A program made the position numbers and the translations under genes. This document shows positions 6,912 through 13,822 of a DNA stretch of 13,822 nucleotides, in pieces. Each line of letters starts with the position of its first letter. The first letter of the stretch is position 1. The notes beneath the pieces are model-generated. The model was not told the origin of the DNA and did not search any database. It saw only the letters and a list, made by a program, of their open reading frames with translations. Location of the stretch: assembly GCA_020427625.1 (NCBI GenBank), contig JAGQOI010000426.1, forward strand, positions 1 through 13,822, given 5' to 3'. This DNA comes from Phycisphaerales bacterium (GTDB lineage Bacteria > Planctomycetota > Phycisphaerae > Phycisphaerales > SM1A02).

Positions 6912-8504
6912 ATGATCCGACGCCTCGCCATCGTCGCCAGCATGTTCGTCGCCGCCGCCGCCCAGGCGACGCCGCGCCTGCTCATCGTGCACGCCGCCTC
7001 GCTGCACGATGCCGCGTCGTCCTGGTCGACGTACCGCACGGCCACCGGCTGGTCGGTCACGTCACACGAGGTCGGCGCGGGCGCGACGACGTCGTCGGTG
7101 CGTGACGCGATCCGCGCCTGGTACCTCGACGCGCCGGACGCCGACGCGTCGACCGACGCGGTGCTGCTTCTCGGCGACGCCGGCGCGGGCGGGATTCCGA
7201 CGTTCCACTTCCCGAACACCGATCCGGTCATGATCGGCGGGCACGATCACGAATACGCGACCGATCAGCCGTACCAGATCGTGCACGACGGCCGCGCGGC
7301 GGCGATGGTGGCGCTCGGGCGCGTCCCGGCCCGCACCGTCGCGGAGGCCGAGGGCCTGCTCGCCCGCATCCGGCAGGCCGAGGAGGCACCGGTGCTGGGC
7401 GAGTGGCGGCGGCGGATCACGTACGTCGCCGGCGAGGGCGGGTTCGGCGCCTACGACACGCTGCTCGAGACGCTGTTCATCGCGATGCTGGATCGGTACA
7501 TCGACGAGGACTGGGACATCGACGTGACGTACGCGAGTGCCGCGTCCGTGTACTGCCCGCCGCCGTCGGACCTGACCTCGACGGTCGTGGCGCGCTACGA
7601 GCAGGGCGGGCTGCTGTTCAACTACATCGGGCACGGTCACCCTCGTGGTCTGGGGTCGATGCAGGTCGGCTCGCGCGCGCGTCGTCTGCTCGAGGCGCGA
7701 GATCTGGGCGCGATCGACACCGTCGCCGGCACGCCGACGCTGGCCCTGCTCACCTGCTGTTCGACGGGCTACTACGACCTGCCCGACGGCACGCCGTCGT
7801 TCGCCGAATCGCTGCTCTTCCATCCGCACGGTCCGATCAGCGTGATCGCCGGTTCGCGCATCACCCACCCGTACGCGAACGCGGTGTTCCAGAAGGACAT
7901 CACGCACGCGCTGCTCGACGAGACGATCGTCACCGTCGGCGCCCTCGATCGCGCGGCGACGCGTTCGCTGCTCACCACCGACGCCGACGACGCCTTCATC
8001 GATTCCATCGCCCTCCCCATCGCACTCGCCGGCCGGTGGCAATCCTCGCTGACCGACCTCCGTCGCTCGCACGCACGCCTCTACAACCTGCTCGGCGATC
8101 CCGCGACCCGACTCTCCCGCCCGCATCCGGGCGGCGTCCGGCTCAGCCGGTCCGGCGACGTCGTCCGAGGGACGACGGACGGAATCGATACCGGCGAGGT
8201 CGTGCTCACCGTCGAGTCGTCCCGCCGCTCCTGTGCCGCGCCCGACCGGCTCCGGCCCGACCTGCCCGGCCTCGAGGCCCGGGCGACGCTGAACTATCCG
8301 ATCATCCGGCAGCGACGGTTCATCGAGCGGCGGGTGCCGATCGTGGACGGGCGTTTCGAGTGGACGCCGGACGTGCCGCTCCCGGGCGCGGCGGCCTTCG
8401 TGAAGGCGTACGCGATCGGCGTCGATCGCGCCGGGCTCGCGACGGATGCGGTCGGGCACCTCGACCTGGGCGGGCGCGCAGGAAAAGATCCCTCCGGCGA
8501 CTGA
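6912..8504 (+). CDS. Secreted C25 (gingipain-type) cysteine peptidase
   Basis: A 530-residue exported protein. Residues 1-19 (MIRRLAIVASMFVAAAAQA) form a signal peptide with a likely cleavage after AQA. The body matches peptidase family C25: PRLLIVHAASL and a WSTYRTATGW segment at the start, AVLLLGDAGAGGIPT (about 90-105), ALGRVPART, the catalytic His in LLFNYIGHGHP (H241), and the catalytic Cys in LLTCCSTGYYD (C283 best matches the family SCSTG pattern). A C-terminal beta-rich region (about 400-520) resembles the immunoglobulin-like part of the family. It lacks the EF-hand/dockerin-like tag of the two other secreted proteins nearby. Substrate specificity is unknown. It stands alone on its strand, with a convergent neighbour beyond a terminator. 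Confidence 0.85.
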   Translation: MIRRLAIVASMFVAAAAQATPRLLIVHAASLHDAASSWSTYRTATGWSVTSHEVGAGATTSSVRDAIRAWYLDAPDADASTDAVLLLGDAGAGGIPTFHFPNTDPVMIGGHDHEYATDQPYQIVHDGRAAAMVALGRVPARTVAEAEGLLARIRQAEEAPVLGEWRRRITYVAGEGGFGAYDTLLETLFIAMLDRYIDEDWDIDVTYASAASVYCPPPSDLTSTVVARYEQGGLLFNYIGHGHPRGLGSMQVGSRARRLLEARDLGAIDTVAGTPTLALLTCCSTGYYDLPDGTPSFAESLLFHPHGPISVIAGSRITHPYANAVFQKDITHALLDETIVTVGALDRAATRSLLTTDADDAFIDSIALPIALAGRWQSSLTDLRRSHARLYNLLGDPATRLSRPHPGGVRLSRSGDVVRGTTDGIDTGEVVLTVESSRRSCAAPDRLRPDLPGLEARATLNYPIIRQRRFIERRVPIVDGRFEWTPDVPLPGAAAFVKAYAIGVDRAGLATDAVGHLDLGGRAGKDPSGD

Positions 8505-8516
8505 CCGAAGGGATCT
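8486..8516. terminator. Imperfect hairpin spanning the stop codon of the C25 gene
   Basis: AGATCCCTCCGG (8486-8497) pairs with CCGAAGGGATCT (8505-8516) with one mismatch, around a 7-base loop that contains the TGA stop at 8502-8504. No T-run follows on the plus strand, so it is not a classical intrinsic terminator for this gene; it could stabilise the mRNA 3' end. On the minus strand CTTTTCC follows, which might serve as a back-up terminator for the opposing transcript. Confidence 0.35.
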
Positions 8517-8696
8517 GGAGGAGATGAGAGAGACCTTGTGTGAGCCGGGCTGATCCGGCCCCGGGCGGCTGCGACGCACGGGAACCGGGTCGGTGTCCAT
8601 GGGATTCGTCGGGGGCGACGATCCGGATGCACCGGAACAACGTCGCAGCGGTCGAGCGTATTGCATATGTCGACGGGTTCGGCCAAAAACGAACAT

Positions 8697-8730
8697 CCCC
8701 CGGCCGCGGCGCGGCCGGGGGACTGGTTTT
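8697..8730. terminator. Bidirectional intrinsic terminator between convergent genes
   Basis: CCCCCGGCCGC (8697-8707) and GCGGCCGGGGG (8711-8721) form a perfect 11-bp stem with a 3-base loop. On plus it is followed by ACTGGTTTT and on minus by ATGTTCGTTTTT, so both flanks supply U-rich 3' ends. It sits 53 bp beyond the stop of the minus-strand propeller gene and about 190 bp beyond the C25 stop, exactly where two convergent transcripts need to end. Confidence 0.75.
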
Positions 8731-8773
8731 GATCGGACCCATTCGGGTCAGGTCTCGCGGACGGGTGGTGTGA

Positions 8774-10471
8774 TCAGGACCAGTTGGCGAGGAGGATGGC
8801 GAGGTCGGAGGGTCCGACGGTGCCGTCGCCGTCGAGGTCTTCCGGGCAGCCGGGGCACGTGCCCCACGCCGCGAGGAGGGCCGCGAGGTCGGCGGGATCG
8901 ACGTCGCCGTCGCCGTCGAGGTCGCCGAGGATGCTCGCGCCGCTGACGGTGAAGGATTGCGGGTCACCGATGGCTTCGTTGTCGTTCCAGTCGACGGCGC
9001 TGACCCAGTACTCGACGGTGCCGCCGTCGGCGAGTCCGGGCAGGACGCCGCGATAGACCTGTCCGCCGCTGTGCCGCATGGGGACGGTCATTTCGCGTCC
9101 GGCGTCGACGGTGTAGTGGAGCGTGATGCCCTTGTCGAAGAAGTTCCGATCGGAGGTCATGTCGTCGAGGATGTTGGCCCGGACGACGTAGGGACCGACG
9201 GTGTCTTCGGTGTCGGCGAGTTGTTCGGTCTGGATGATGCGGGGCGCGTGGGTGTCGGCGGGACCGTTGTTGATGTAGACGCGGTTCTGGAAGTTGCCGG
9301 ACTCGCCCTGGGCGCTGACGATGTCGTAGTCCCCGTCGTTGTCGAGGTCGGCGACCATGATGTCGAGGGTGGAGTCGGAGATGATGGTGATGATCCCGCT
9401 GAGCTGCGTGAAGTTGCCGCTGCCGTCGTTCGCGTAGATCTTCTCGCCGCCGCTGCCGAGGCGCCCGATGAGCATGTCGAGGTCGCCGTCGTCGTCGATG
9501 TCGAGGAACTTGCTGTCGTTGTCGTCCTGGTTCGGATTCGGGCTGATCTGCGAGCTCACGTTGGTGAACGAGCCGAAGCCGCTGTTCTCGAGCAGGAGTT
9601 CGGTCGAGCCGCCGCCGGCGTTCACGCCGAGGAGGTCGATCGCGCCGTCGCCGTTGATGTCGCCGAAGTCGTACGAGTAGCACGTGCTGTCGGCGGGCAC
9701 GCCGGCGACGAGGCCGAAGATGCCGTGTCCGTTGTTGCGGTACATGCGGCTGTTGTTCGTGCCGGTGCTCGCGGTGCGGACGTCGAGGTCGTAGTCGTTG
9801 TCGATGTCGCCGAAGATGCAGTCCATGTTGTTGCAGACGTTGCCGATCGGGTGCCGGATGTCCGTCTCGTCGACGTAGATGCCGGTGCCGTCGTTCACCC
9901 ACACGCGGTACTGGCCGCAGGTGAAGCGGCTCGTGGTGCCCGACGTGATGTAGATGTCGAGGTCGCCGTCGTTGTCGATGTCGCCGAACTGGGCCCGCGA
10001 ACTCGACAGCAGCATCGCCGGCAGACGCACGGCGGTCTGGTTCGCGAAGAAGCCGGTGCCGTCGTTCACGAACAACTGCGGCTGACGGGAGAAGTCCTGC
10101 GCGAAGATCAGGTCGAGGTCGCCGTCGTTGTCGATGTCGCCCATCTCCACGCCGCGGGCGAGCAACGTCACCGCGCCCAGACGAGCCGCCGACTCCTCGG
10201 TGAACACGCCGGCCCCGTCGTTGACGTACAGACGCTGACGCAGCGGCGTGCCGGGACTGCTGAAGTTGCCGCCGTTGGCGAAGATGATGTCCAGATCACC
10301 GTCGCCGTCAATGTCGCCGATGGTCGCCTGGTTCGACCACTCGCTCGGATTCGGACTCGGGAAACGGGCGGCCGTCTGCTCGACGAACTGCTGCGCGAAC
10401 GCCGGCGCGGCGAAACACGCGGCAGCACCGCCGATCAGCAGGAACCGGCCGCGGATGCACGACTTCATCAT
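8774..10471 (-). CDS. Secreted FG-GAP/VCBS seven-repeat propeller protein with EF-hand/dockerin-like tag
   Basis: A 565-residue exported protein. A signal peptide covers about 1-26 (RGRFLLIGGAAACFAAPAFA). Seven calcium-binding motifs follow, each DxDxDxDxD-like: 53-61 (DIDGDGDLD), 112-120, 164-172, 222-230 (DIDNDYDLD), 271-279, 324-332 and 375-383. Their spacing of about 50-60 residues and count of seven fit an integrin-alpha-like beta-propeller. Residues about 405-510 look like an Ig/fibronectin-like beta domain (HYTVDAGREMTVPM...YWVSAVDWNDN). The last 50 residues are a dockerin-like pair of EF-hand loops, nearly the same as in the neighbouring protease. No catalytic motif is seen; a binding or adhesion role at the cell surface is inferred. 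ATG 10471 is preceded by an AG-rich GAGAGAAGAG. Tandem ATGs at 10471 and 10468 are both possible. Confidence 0.87.
   Translation of the reverse strand: MMKSCIRGRFLLIGGAAACFAAPAFAQQFVEQTAARFPSPNPSEWSNQATIGDIDGDGDLDIIFANGGNFSSPGTPLRQRLYVNDGAGVFTEESAARLGAVTLLARGVEMGDIDNDGDLDLIFAQDFSRQPQLFVNDGTGFFANQTAVRLPAMLLSSSRAQFGDIDNDGDLDIYITSGTTSRFTCGQYRVWVNDGTGIYVDETDIRHPIGNVCNNMDCIFGDIDNDYDLDVRTASTGTNNSRMYRNNGHGIFGLVAGVPADSTCYSYDFGDINGDGAIDLLGVNAGGGSTELLLENSGFGSFTNVSSQISPNPNQDDNDSKFLDIDDDGDLDMLIGRLGSGGEKIYANDGSGNFTQLSGIITIISDSTLDIMVADLDNDGDYDIVSAQGESGNFQNRVYINNGPADTHAPRIIQTEQLADTEDTVGPYVVRANILDDMTSDRNFFDKGITLHYTVDAGREMTVPMRHSGGQVYRGVLPGLADGGTVEYWVSAVDWNDNEAIGDPQSFTVSGASILGDLDGDGDVDPADLAALLAAWGTCPGCPEDLDGDGTVGPSDLAILLANWS
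8777..8926 (-). repeat. EF-hand/dockerin-like C-terminal tag, copy 1
   Basis: Encodes the last 50 residues of the propeller protein: two Ca-binding loops (DLDGDGDVDPADL and DLDGDGTVGPSDL) joined by AWGTCPGCPE and ending NWS. It differs from copy 2 at 7 of 50 residues; a 32-bp block (8889-8920) is identical in DNA to 10832-10863. Confidence 0.9.
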
Positions 10472-10716
10472 GACTCTTCTCTCTTCGGGTCGATGGTGGG
10501 GGGAACGGATTCTTTGCACCGAATGCGGCCCGACCGACGATCAGCCGACGGAGCGCGCGAACGACTCACGATACCAGATGCGCCGAGCCGGTCCCAGCAT
10601 GAAATGCGACGACCCGCCCCGACGGACGCCCTCGCCGCGCACTCCGCCCAGATCGCCCGATTCACCCGCGTTCACACCTGGCCGAACCGGGGCAGCACGG
10701 GACAGCCGGCGACCTC
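10472..10716. other. Intergenic region between the S8 protease and propeller genes
   Basis: 245 bp between two minus-strand genes. It should contain the end of the protease transcript and the promoter of the propeller gene. On minus, TGGTATCGT (10568-10576) could be an extended -10, but the -35 side is weak. I find no strong hairpin with a T-run after the protease stop, so read-through into the propeller gene is possible. Confidence 0.35.
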
Positions 10717-12255
10717 TCAGCCCCAGTTGCCGAGCAGGACGGCCAGGTCGGCCGGCCCGACCGTGCCATCACCGTCGAGATCCGCCGGGCAACCCGGACA
10801 CGCGCCCCAGGCCGAGAGCAGGGCCGCGAGATCGGCGGGATCGACGTCGCCGTCGCCGTCGAGATCGCCCGGCGTCGGCGGCAGCACCGCCAGCACCGCC
10901 TCCAGGGCATTCACGCGCCCGGCGCCGGTCAGCAGATCCTCGCCCGGACCCTCGACATCGTCGGCCGTCGCCATGAGCACGGACGCGATGTCGTCGTGCG
11001 TCAACGAAGGATCGACGGACAGCAGCAGGCACGCGAGACCCGACACGTGCGGCGTCGCCATGCTCGTGCCGGTCTTGTAGCCGTACGCCGTCGTGCCGCT
11101 CAGCGAATAGATGTTCACGCCCGGTGCGGCGACCGTGACCGCGTCGCCCGCGCCCGAGTTCACCCAGTGCGCGTCCTGGTTGTTCGTCGCCGCGACGGTG
11201 ATCGTCTCCGGCCAGACGCCCGGGTACGACACGCCGAAGCCGGGATTGTTGCCGGCGGCGGCGACGAGCACGAGCCCGGCGGCGTGTGCCGCGAGAACCG
11301 CATCGTGCAGCGTCTCGGATCCGTCGAAGTACTGGAGACTCATGTTCACGACATCGACGCCGTGATTCATGGCGTACGTGATGCCTTCGGCGAGTTCCGA
11401 CTCGGTGCCGGTGCATCCGTTGAGCACGCGGATGGGCATGACCTTGACGTTCCAGCACACGCCGGCGACGCCGAGCGCGTTGTTGCCGTTCGCCGCGCAG
11501 GTGCCGGCGACGTGCGTGCCGTGACTCTGGCAGGAGTCGCCGGTGTCCTGGTTCTCCGACACGGTGTTCCAGCCGGCGATGAGCTTGCCGGCGAGGTCGA
11601 CGTGCGGGCTCGTGCCGGCGTCGACGATCGCGACCACGAGATCGTCGTCGCCGGTCGTGTAGTCCCACGCCTCGGTCGCGTGAATGTCCGCGCCGGGCGT
11701 GCCGGCCTGGCCGCCGATGGTCTGGCCGGTGTTCCGCAGGCCGTAGAGCACGTTGAAGTTCGGATCATCGGGCACCGTCTCGGCGACGCCGCCGACGCCG
11801 TCGAGTTCGACATGCTCGAACAGTCCGTCGAAGAGACGGAGCTGGGCGACGAATCCGGGCGTCGCCGTGCCGCGCGGGACGACGATGCGGTAGTACCGAT
11901 CCAGCCGATGCGTCGTCGCGACGAGCGCCCGCTCGGGCGTGATCGTGAACACGGGTTCGATGGTCGTGACGCCCCAGGCGCCGAGGACCTCGGGGAGCAG
12001 GGTCGTCTGTCGGGCGACGGCGCGGGACGCGGCCGCGGGATCGGGCGCGAAGCGCTGCGTGTCGGCGTCGAACGACGCGTCCGCACGGAGTCGCACGAGC
12101 ACGTGCGTCGAGGCGAATCCGCCGACGACGTCGGGACCGGCGCCCGCGGCGATCTCGTCGGCGCTCGCGGGACCGGCGAGGGCCAGCAGGCCGGCGACGG
12201 CGCCGAGGGTCATGATCCGGAGGACGGTCCGGCATCGAAGTCGGGTGTTGGTCAT
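10717..12255 (-). CDS. Secreted subtilisin-family (S8) serine protease with EF-hand/dockerin-like tag
   Basis: A 512-residue exported protease. Signal peptide about 1-32 (VLRIMTLGAVAGLLALAGPASA). A propeptide-like region (about 33-165) precedes the S8 domain, which starts near DDPNFNVLYGLRNTGQ. The catalytic triad is complete: D212 in VAIVDAGTSPHVDL, H245 in SHGTHVAGT, S398 in GTSMATPHVSG, with oxyanion Asn N336 in AAAGNN. The Asp motif is DAG instead of the commoner DSG/DTG. C242, C253, C267 and C281 may form disulfides. The tag GDLDGDGDVDPADL...NWG occupies 463-512. An AGGAGAG sits at good distance before ATG 12255. It probably acts outside the cell or at the outer surface, degrading protein, or processing neighbours; the partner is unknown. 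It diverges from kdsC. Confidence 0.93.
   Translation of the reverse strand: MTNTRLRCRTVLRIMTLGAVAGLLALAGPASADEIAAGAGPDVVGGFASTHVLVRLRADASFDADTQRFAPDPAAASRAVARQTTLLPEVLGAWGVTTIEPVFTITPERALVATTHRLDRYYRIVVPRGTATPGFVAQLRLFDGLFEHVELDGVGGVAETVPDDPNFNVLYGLRNTGQTIGGQAGTPGADIHATEAWDYTTGDDDLVVAIVDAGTSPHVDLAGKLIAGWNTVSENQDTGDSCQSHGTHVAGTCAANGNNALGVAGVCWNVKVMPIRVLNGCTGTESELAEGITYAMNHGVDVVNMSLQYFDGSETLHDAVLAAHAAGLVLVAAAGNNPGFGVSYPGVWPETITVAATNNQDAHWVNSGAGDAVTVAAPGVNIYSLSGTTAYGYKTGTSMATPHVSGLACLLLSVDPSLTHDDIASVLMATADDVEGPGEDLLTGAGRVNALEAVLAVLPPTPGDLDGDGDVDPADLAALLSAWGACPGCPADLDGDGTVGPADLAVLLGNWG
10720..10869 (-). repeat. EF-hand/dockerin-like C-terminal tag, copy 2
   Basis: Encodes residues 463-512 of the S8 protease: two Ca-binding loops (DLDGDGDVDPADL, DLDGDGTVGPADL) joined by AWGACPGCPA and ending NWG. 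Same length and residue order as copy 1 with no gaps. Confidence 0.9.
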
Positions 12256-12473
12256 CTCTCTCTCCTGGCCTGGCCCGGCGCACGTGGCGTCGATCGCCGC
12301 AGCGATGTCAAAGCGTATCCCACGGATCGCCGGGGGTCGCGGCCGCCGTCGGGAATCCGCGTCGACGGCGCGTGCGGTGCGGGTTGCGTCGCCCGGGCGG
12401 TCCGAGAACCCGTCGGTTCGGCGTCGGCGCGCCCGAGGCCGTACAATGGGGGACCGACGCAGGACCGCCGCCC
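12256..12473. other. Divergent intergenic region between the S8 protease and kdsC
   Basis: 218 bp that must carry promoters for both directions. For kdsC a TACAAT at 12442-12447 is plausible. For the protease a TTGACA at 12311-12306 (minus) looks like a -35, but no -10 stands 15-19 bases beyond it. Confidence 0.4.
12442..12447 (+). promoter_or_regulatory. Possible -10 element (TACAAT) for kdsC
   Basis: TACAAT is one base from consensus and lies 26 bases before the kdsC ATG, giving a leader of about 20 bases. The best -35 match, TTCGGC at 12417-12422, has 19-bp spacing and is weak. Confidence 0.4.
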
Positions 12474-13004
12474 ATGCCGCACGCCATCCAACTGCTCATC
12501 CTCGACGTCGACGGCGTCCTCACGGACGGCTCGATCGCCATCGATGACCATGGCATCGAGACGAAGCGGTTCAACGTCCGGGACGGGCTGGGAATCGTGA
12601 TCTGGCAGCGCCTCGGCTACCAGACCGCCATCCTCACGAGCCGCTCGAGCATGGCCGTGCGGCACCGGGCGAACGAGCTCGGGATCGCCCACGTCATCCA
12701 GGGCTCGAAGGACAAGCTGCGCGACTTCGCCCGGCTGCTCGCGACGCTGGGTCTCGACGCCGAACAGGTCGCGATGATCGGCGACGATCTGCCCGATCTG
12801 CCCATCCTTCAACGGGTCGGCTACGCGATCACCGTCGCCGATGCCGCGTCCGAATGCGTCGGGATCGCGGACTACGTCACGAGCGCCCGCGGCGGGCGCG
12901 GCGCCGTGCGCGAGGCCATCGAGCACCTCCTCCGCGTCCGACACGAGTGGGACCAGGCCCTCGCGACCTACGAGAACGGCGACCATGACGAACCCGATGC
13001 GTAA
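12474..13004 (+). CDS. kdsC: 3-deoxy-D-manno-octulosonate 8-phosphate phosphatase KdsC
   Basis: KdsC removes phosphate from KDO 8-phosphate, giving KDO for the lipopolysaccharide inner core. The 176-residue product (E. coli about 188) is a cap-less HAD enzyme of the C0 type: motif I LILDVDGVLTDG with D11 and D13, motif II ILTSRSS (T55, S56), motif III GSKDK (K79), motif IV MIGDDLPDLP (D104, D105). FNVRDGLGI (33-41) and GGRGAVREAIE (140-150) are KdsC signatures that line the tetramer active site. It overlaps the next gene by 20 bp, so the two are probably translated together. N-acylneuraminate-9-phosphatase relatives share the fold, but the LptC-like neighbour favours KdsC. Confidence 0.92.
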   Translation: MPHAIQLLILDVDGVLTDGSIAIDDHGIETKRFNVRDGLGIVIWQRLGYQTAILTSRSSMAVRHRANELGIAHVIQGSKDKLRDFARLLATLGLDAEQVAMIGDDLPDLPILQRVGYAITVADAASECVGIADYVTSARGGRGAVREAIEHLLRVRHEWDQALATYENGDHDEPDA

Positions 13005-13822
13005 CGAGCTTCCCAGTCCCCCGCCCGTGCGCCGGCAGCGCCGGGTCCGGATCATGCTCGTCGCGGCGTGCACGCTCGTCGGGCTCATGCTGCTCGTCGT
13101 CCTCATGCGCATCGACGACGCGCCGGCGCCCGACGGCGCGAATGATCCCGGGACGCCCGTCGTCGACCTCATCGCGCCCGAACGACTCACCGACGACGAG
13201 CGCCTCAGCGCCGGCGACGATCTTGAAGCGAGCCCGAACCTCGCCATGCGCCGCGGCGGCTGGATCCAGGTCGCCGACAAGACCGACCCGGGTCGCGTCG
13301 CCCAGCGCTACCGCTTCGAAGCCCTCGACCCGAACCCGACCGGACTCGGCGCCGGATGGGCCCGGATGGAACGCCCGATCGCGGAGTTCTCCCTCTCCGG
13401 CGACCGCATCCTCACGATGCGCGGCGACGAGGCGCTGGTCAACATGCCCAGCGGCGCGCTCGAGTCCGGAACCATCACCGGCAACGTGCTCATCAGCATC
13501 TTCGATCCGATCGACGGCCATCCCGCCGATCCGCAGACCCAGACGCCCGGGTTCGTCCTGCTCACCGAACATGCCGTCTTCGACAGTCTCTCCGGCGAGA
13601 TCATCTGCGACAGCGAGATGTACGCCGCGACGAACGGCATCGAGTTCACCGGCGACGGACTCAGCGCCTACCTGAACGATCAGGACGATCGCGTCCGCCT
13701 CACGATCGATCACGTCGACACCATCCGGTTCGCGCAATCGCCCGCGACCCTCGTCGCCGGACCCGTGGCCGACCCCGTCGCCGGGCCCGTCACGGGCGCG
13801 GGCGCCGCCGCCCCGCCGGCAC
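12985..13822 (+). CDS. lptC: LptC-like lipopolysaccharide export protein, partial (runs off right edge)
   Basis: 279 residues are visible from ATG 12985, which overlaps the kdsC stop. A short Arg-rich cytoplasmic head (RRQRRVR) leads into one membrane helix (about 22-41), then a long periplasmic part. Residues about 105-250 have alternating beta-strand patterns like the LptC/LptA (OstA) jellyroll, for example FSLSGDRILTMRGDEALV, VLLTEHAVFDSLSGEIICDS and GIEFTGDGLSAYL. LptC anchors the periplasmic bridge that takes LPS from the LptBFG transporter to LptA. The order kdsC-lptC matches that of proteobacteria. LptC is normally about 190 residues; here the frame is still open after 279 and enters an Ala/Pro/Gly/Val-rich stretch, suggesting a linker to a further domain. 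Assignment rests on topology, fold pattern and context, with weak sequence similarity. Confidence 0.65.
   Translation, partial: MTNPMRNELPSPPPVRRQRRVRIMLVAACTLVGLMLLVVLMRIDDAPAPDGANDPGTPVVDLIAPERLTDDERLSAGDDLEASPNLAMRRGGWIQVADKTDPGRVAQRYRFEALDPNPTGLGAGWARMERPIAEFSLSGDRILTMRGDEALVNMPSGALESGTITGNVLISIFDPIDGHPADPQTQTPGFVLLTEHAVFDSLSGEIICDSEMYAATNGIEFTGDGLSAYLNDQDDRVRLTIDHVDTIRFAQSPATLVAGPVADPVAGPVTGAGAAAPPA

Noticed and set aside
7062..8696. A 544-residue minus-strand frame opposite the C25 gene.
   Set aside because: Arg/Val/Asp-rich shadow; it would read through the bidirectional terminator and has no recognisable motif.
8540..8773. A possible 77-residue plus-strand gene after the C25 gene.
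   Set aside because: It spans the perfect terminator hairpin, lacks a ribosome site and has no recognisable similarity.
6861..10583. A shared 12-mer, TACCAGATGCGC, at 6861-6872 and 10572-10583, both upstream of minus-strand genes.
   Set aside because: Several 12-base matches are expected by chance in 13.8 kb; two copies are too few to call a regulator site.
8957..11080. A 707-residue plus-strand frame opposite the propeller and protease genes.
   Set aside because: It is the antisense of Asp- and Gly-rich repeat coding DNA, giving a Val/Asp/Ala-rich product with no domain; the minus strand has clear families.
12306..12311. TTGACA on minus as the -35 of the S8 protease gene.
   Set aside because: No -10-like hexamer at 15-19 bp spacing.

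Overview
The window is very GC-rich (by eye about two thirds G+C), densely coded, and free of tRNA or rRNA genes, insertion sequences, phage genes and CRISPR arrays. The gene set points to a Gram-negative-type planctomycete, most likely of the Phycisphaerae. The clues are two secreted proteins ending in the same EF-hand/dockerin-like tag (GDLDGDGDVDPADLAALL...CPGCP...NW), a C25 peptidase and an FG-GAP propeller of the kind common there, a TatC with a large periplasmic insertion, a BFN/DUF151 protein, and a kdsC-lptC-like pair implying lipopolysaccharide in an outer membrane. This placement is inferred from protein style, not from a marker gene.

Layout, left to right. Positions 1-350 (minus) hold the N-terminal part of a membrane protein resembling polyprenyl-phosphate sugar phosphotransferases; it runs off the left edge. 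A short intergenic stretch with a 15-bp tandem repeat separates it from a zinc-finger-less DnaJ/CbpA-type co-chaperone (454-1353, minus). Divergent from dnaJ is a plus-strand run: tatC, tadA and a HAD phosphatase (1579-4053). It converges on a minus-strand run read from right to left: 3-hydroxyisobutyrate-dehydrogenase-like reductase, BFN-domain protein with a 17-Asp tail, and TruD (6849 down to 4064). Housekeeping RNA modification appears twice: TadA makes the wobble inosine of tRNA-Arg and TruD makes pseudouridine 13.

Positions 6912-12255 form a secreted-protein region: a C25 (gingipain-type) cysteine peptidase on plus, then, convergent across a strong bidirectional hairpin terminator, an FG-GAP/VCBS seven-bladed propeller protein and a subtilisin-family (S8) protease on minus. 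The last two end in nearly identical 50-residue tags (43 of 50 residues the same), so they probably share a surface fate.

The right end carries kdsC (KDO 8-phosphate phosphatase) overlapping a gene for an LptC-like protein that runs off the edge, the same order as in the proteobacterial kdsC-lptC-lptA-lptB locus.

I see no convincing undescribed multi-gene system. The points most worth a second look are the shared C-terminal tag, the roughly 80-residue insertion in TatC, the long LptC-like protein, the poly-Asp tail of the BFN protein, and the repeat with a coupled mini-ORF near the left edge.
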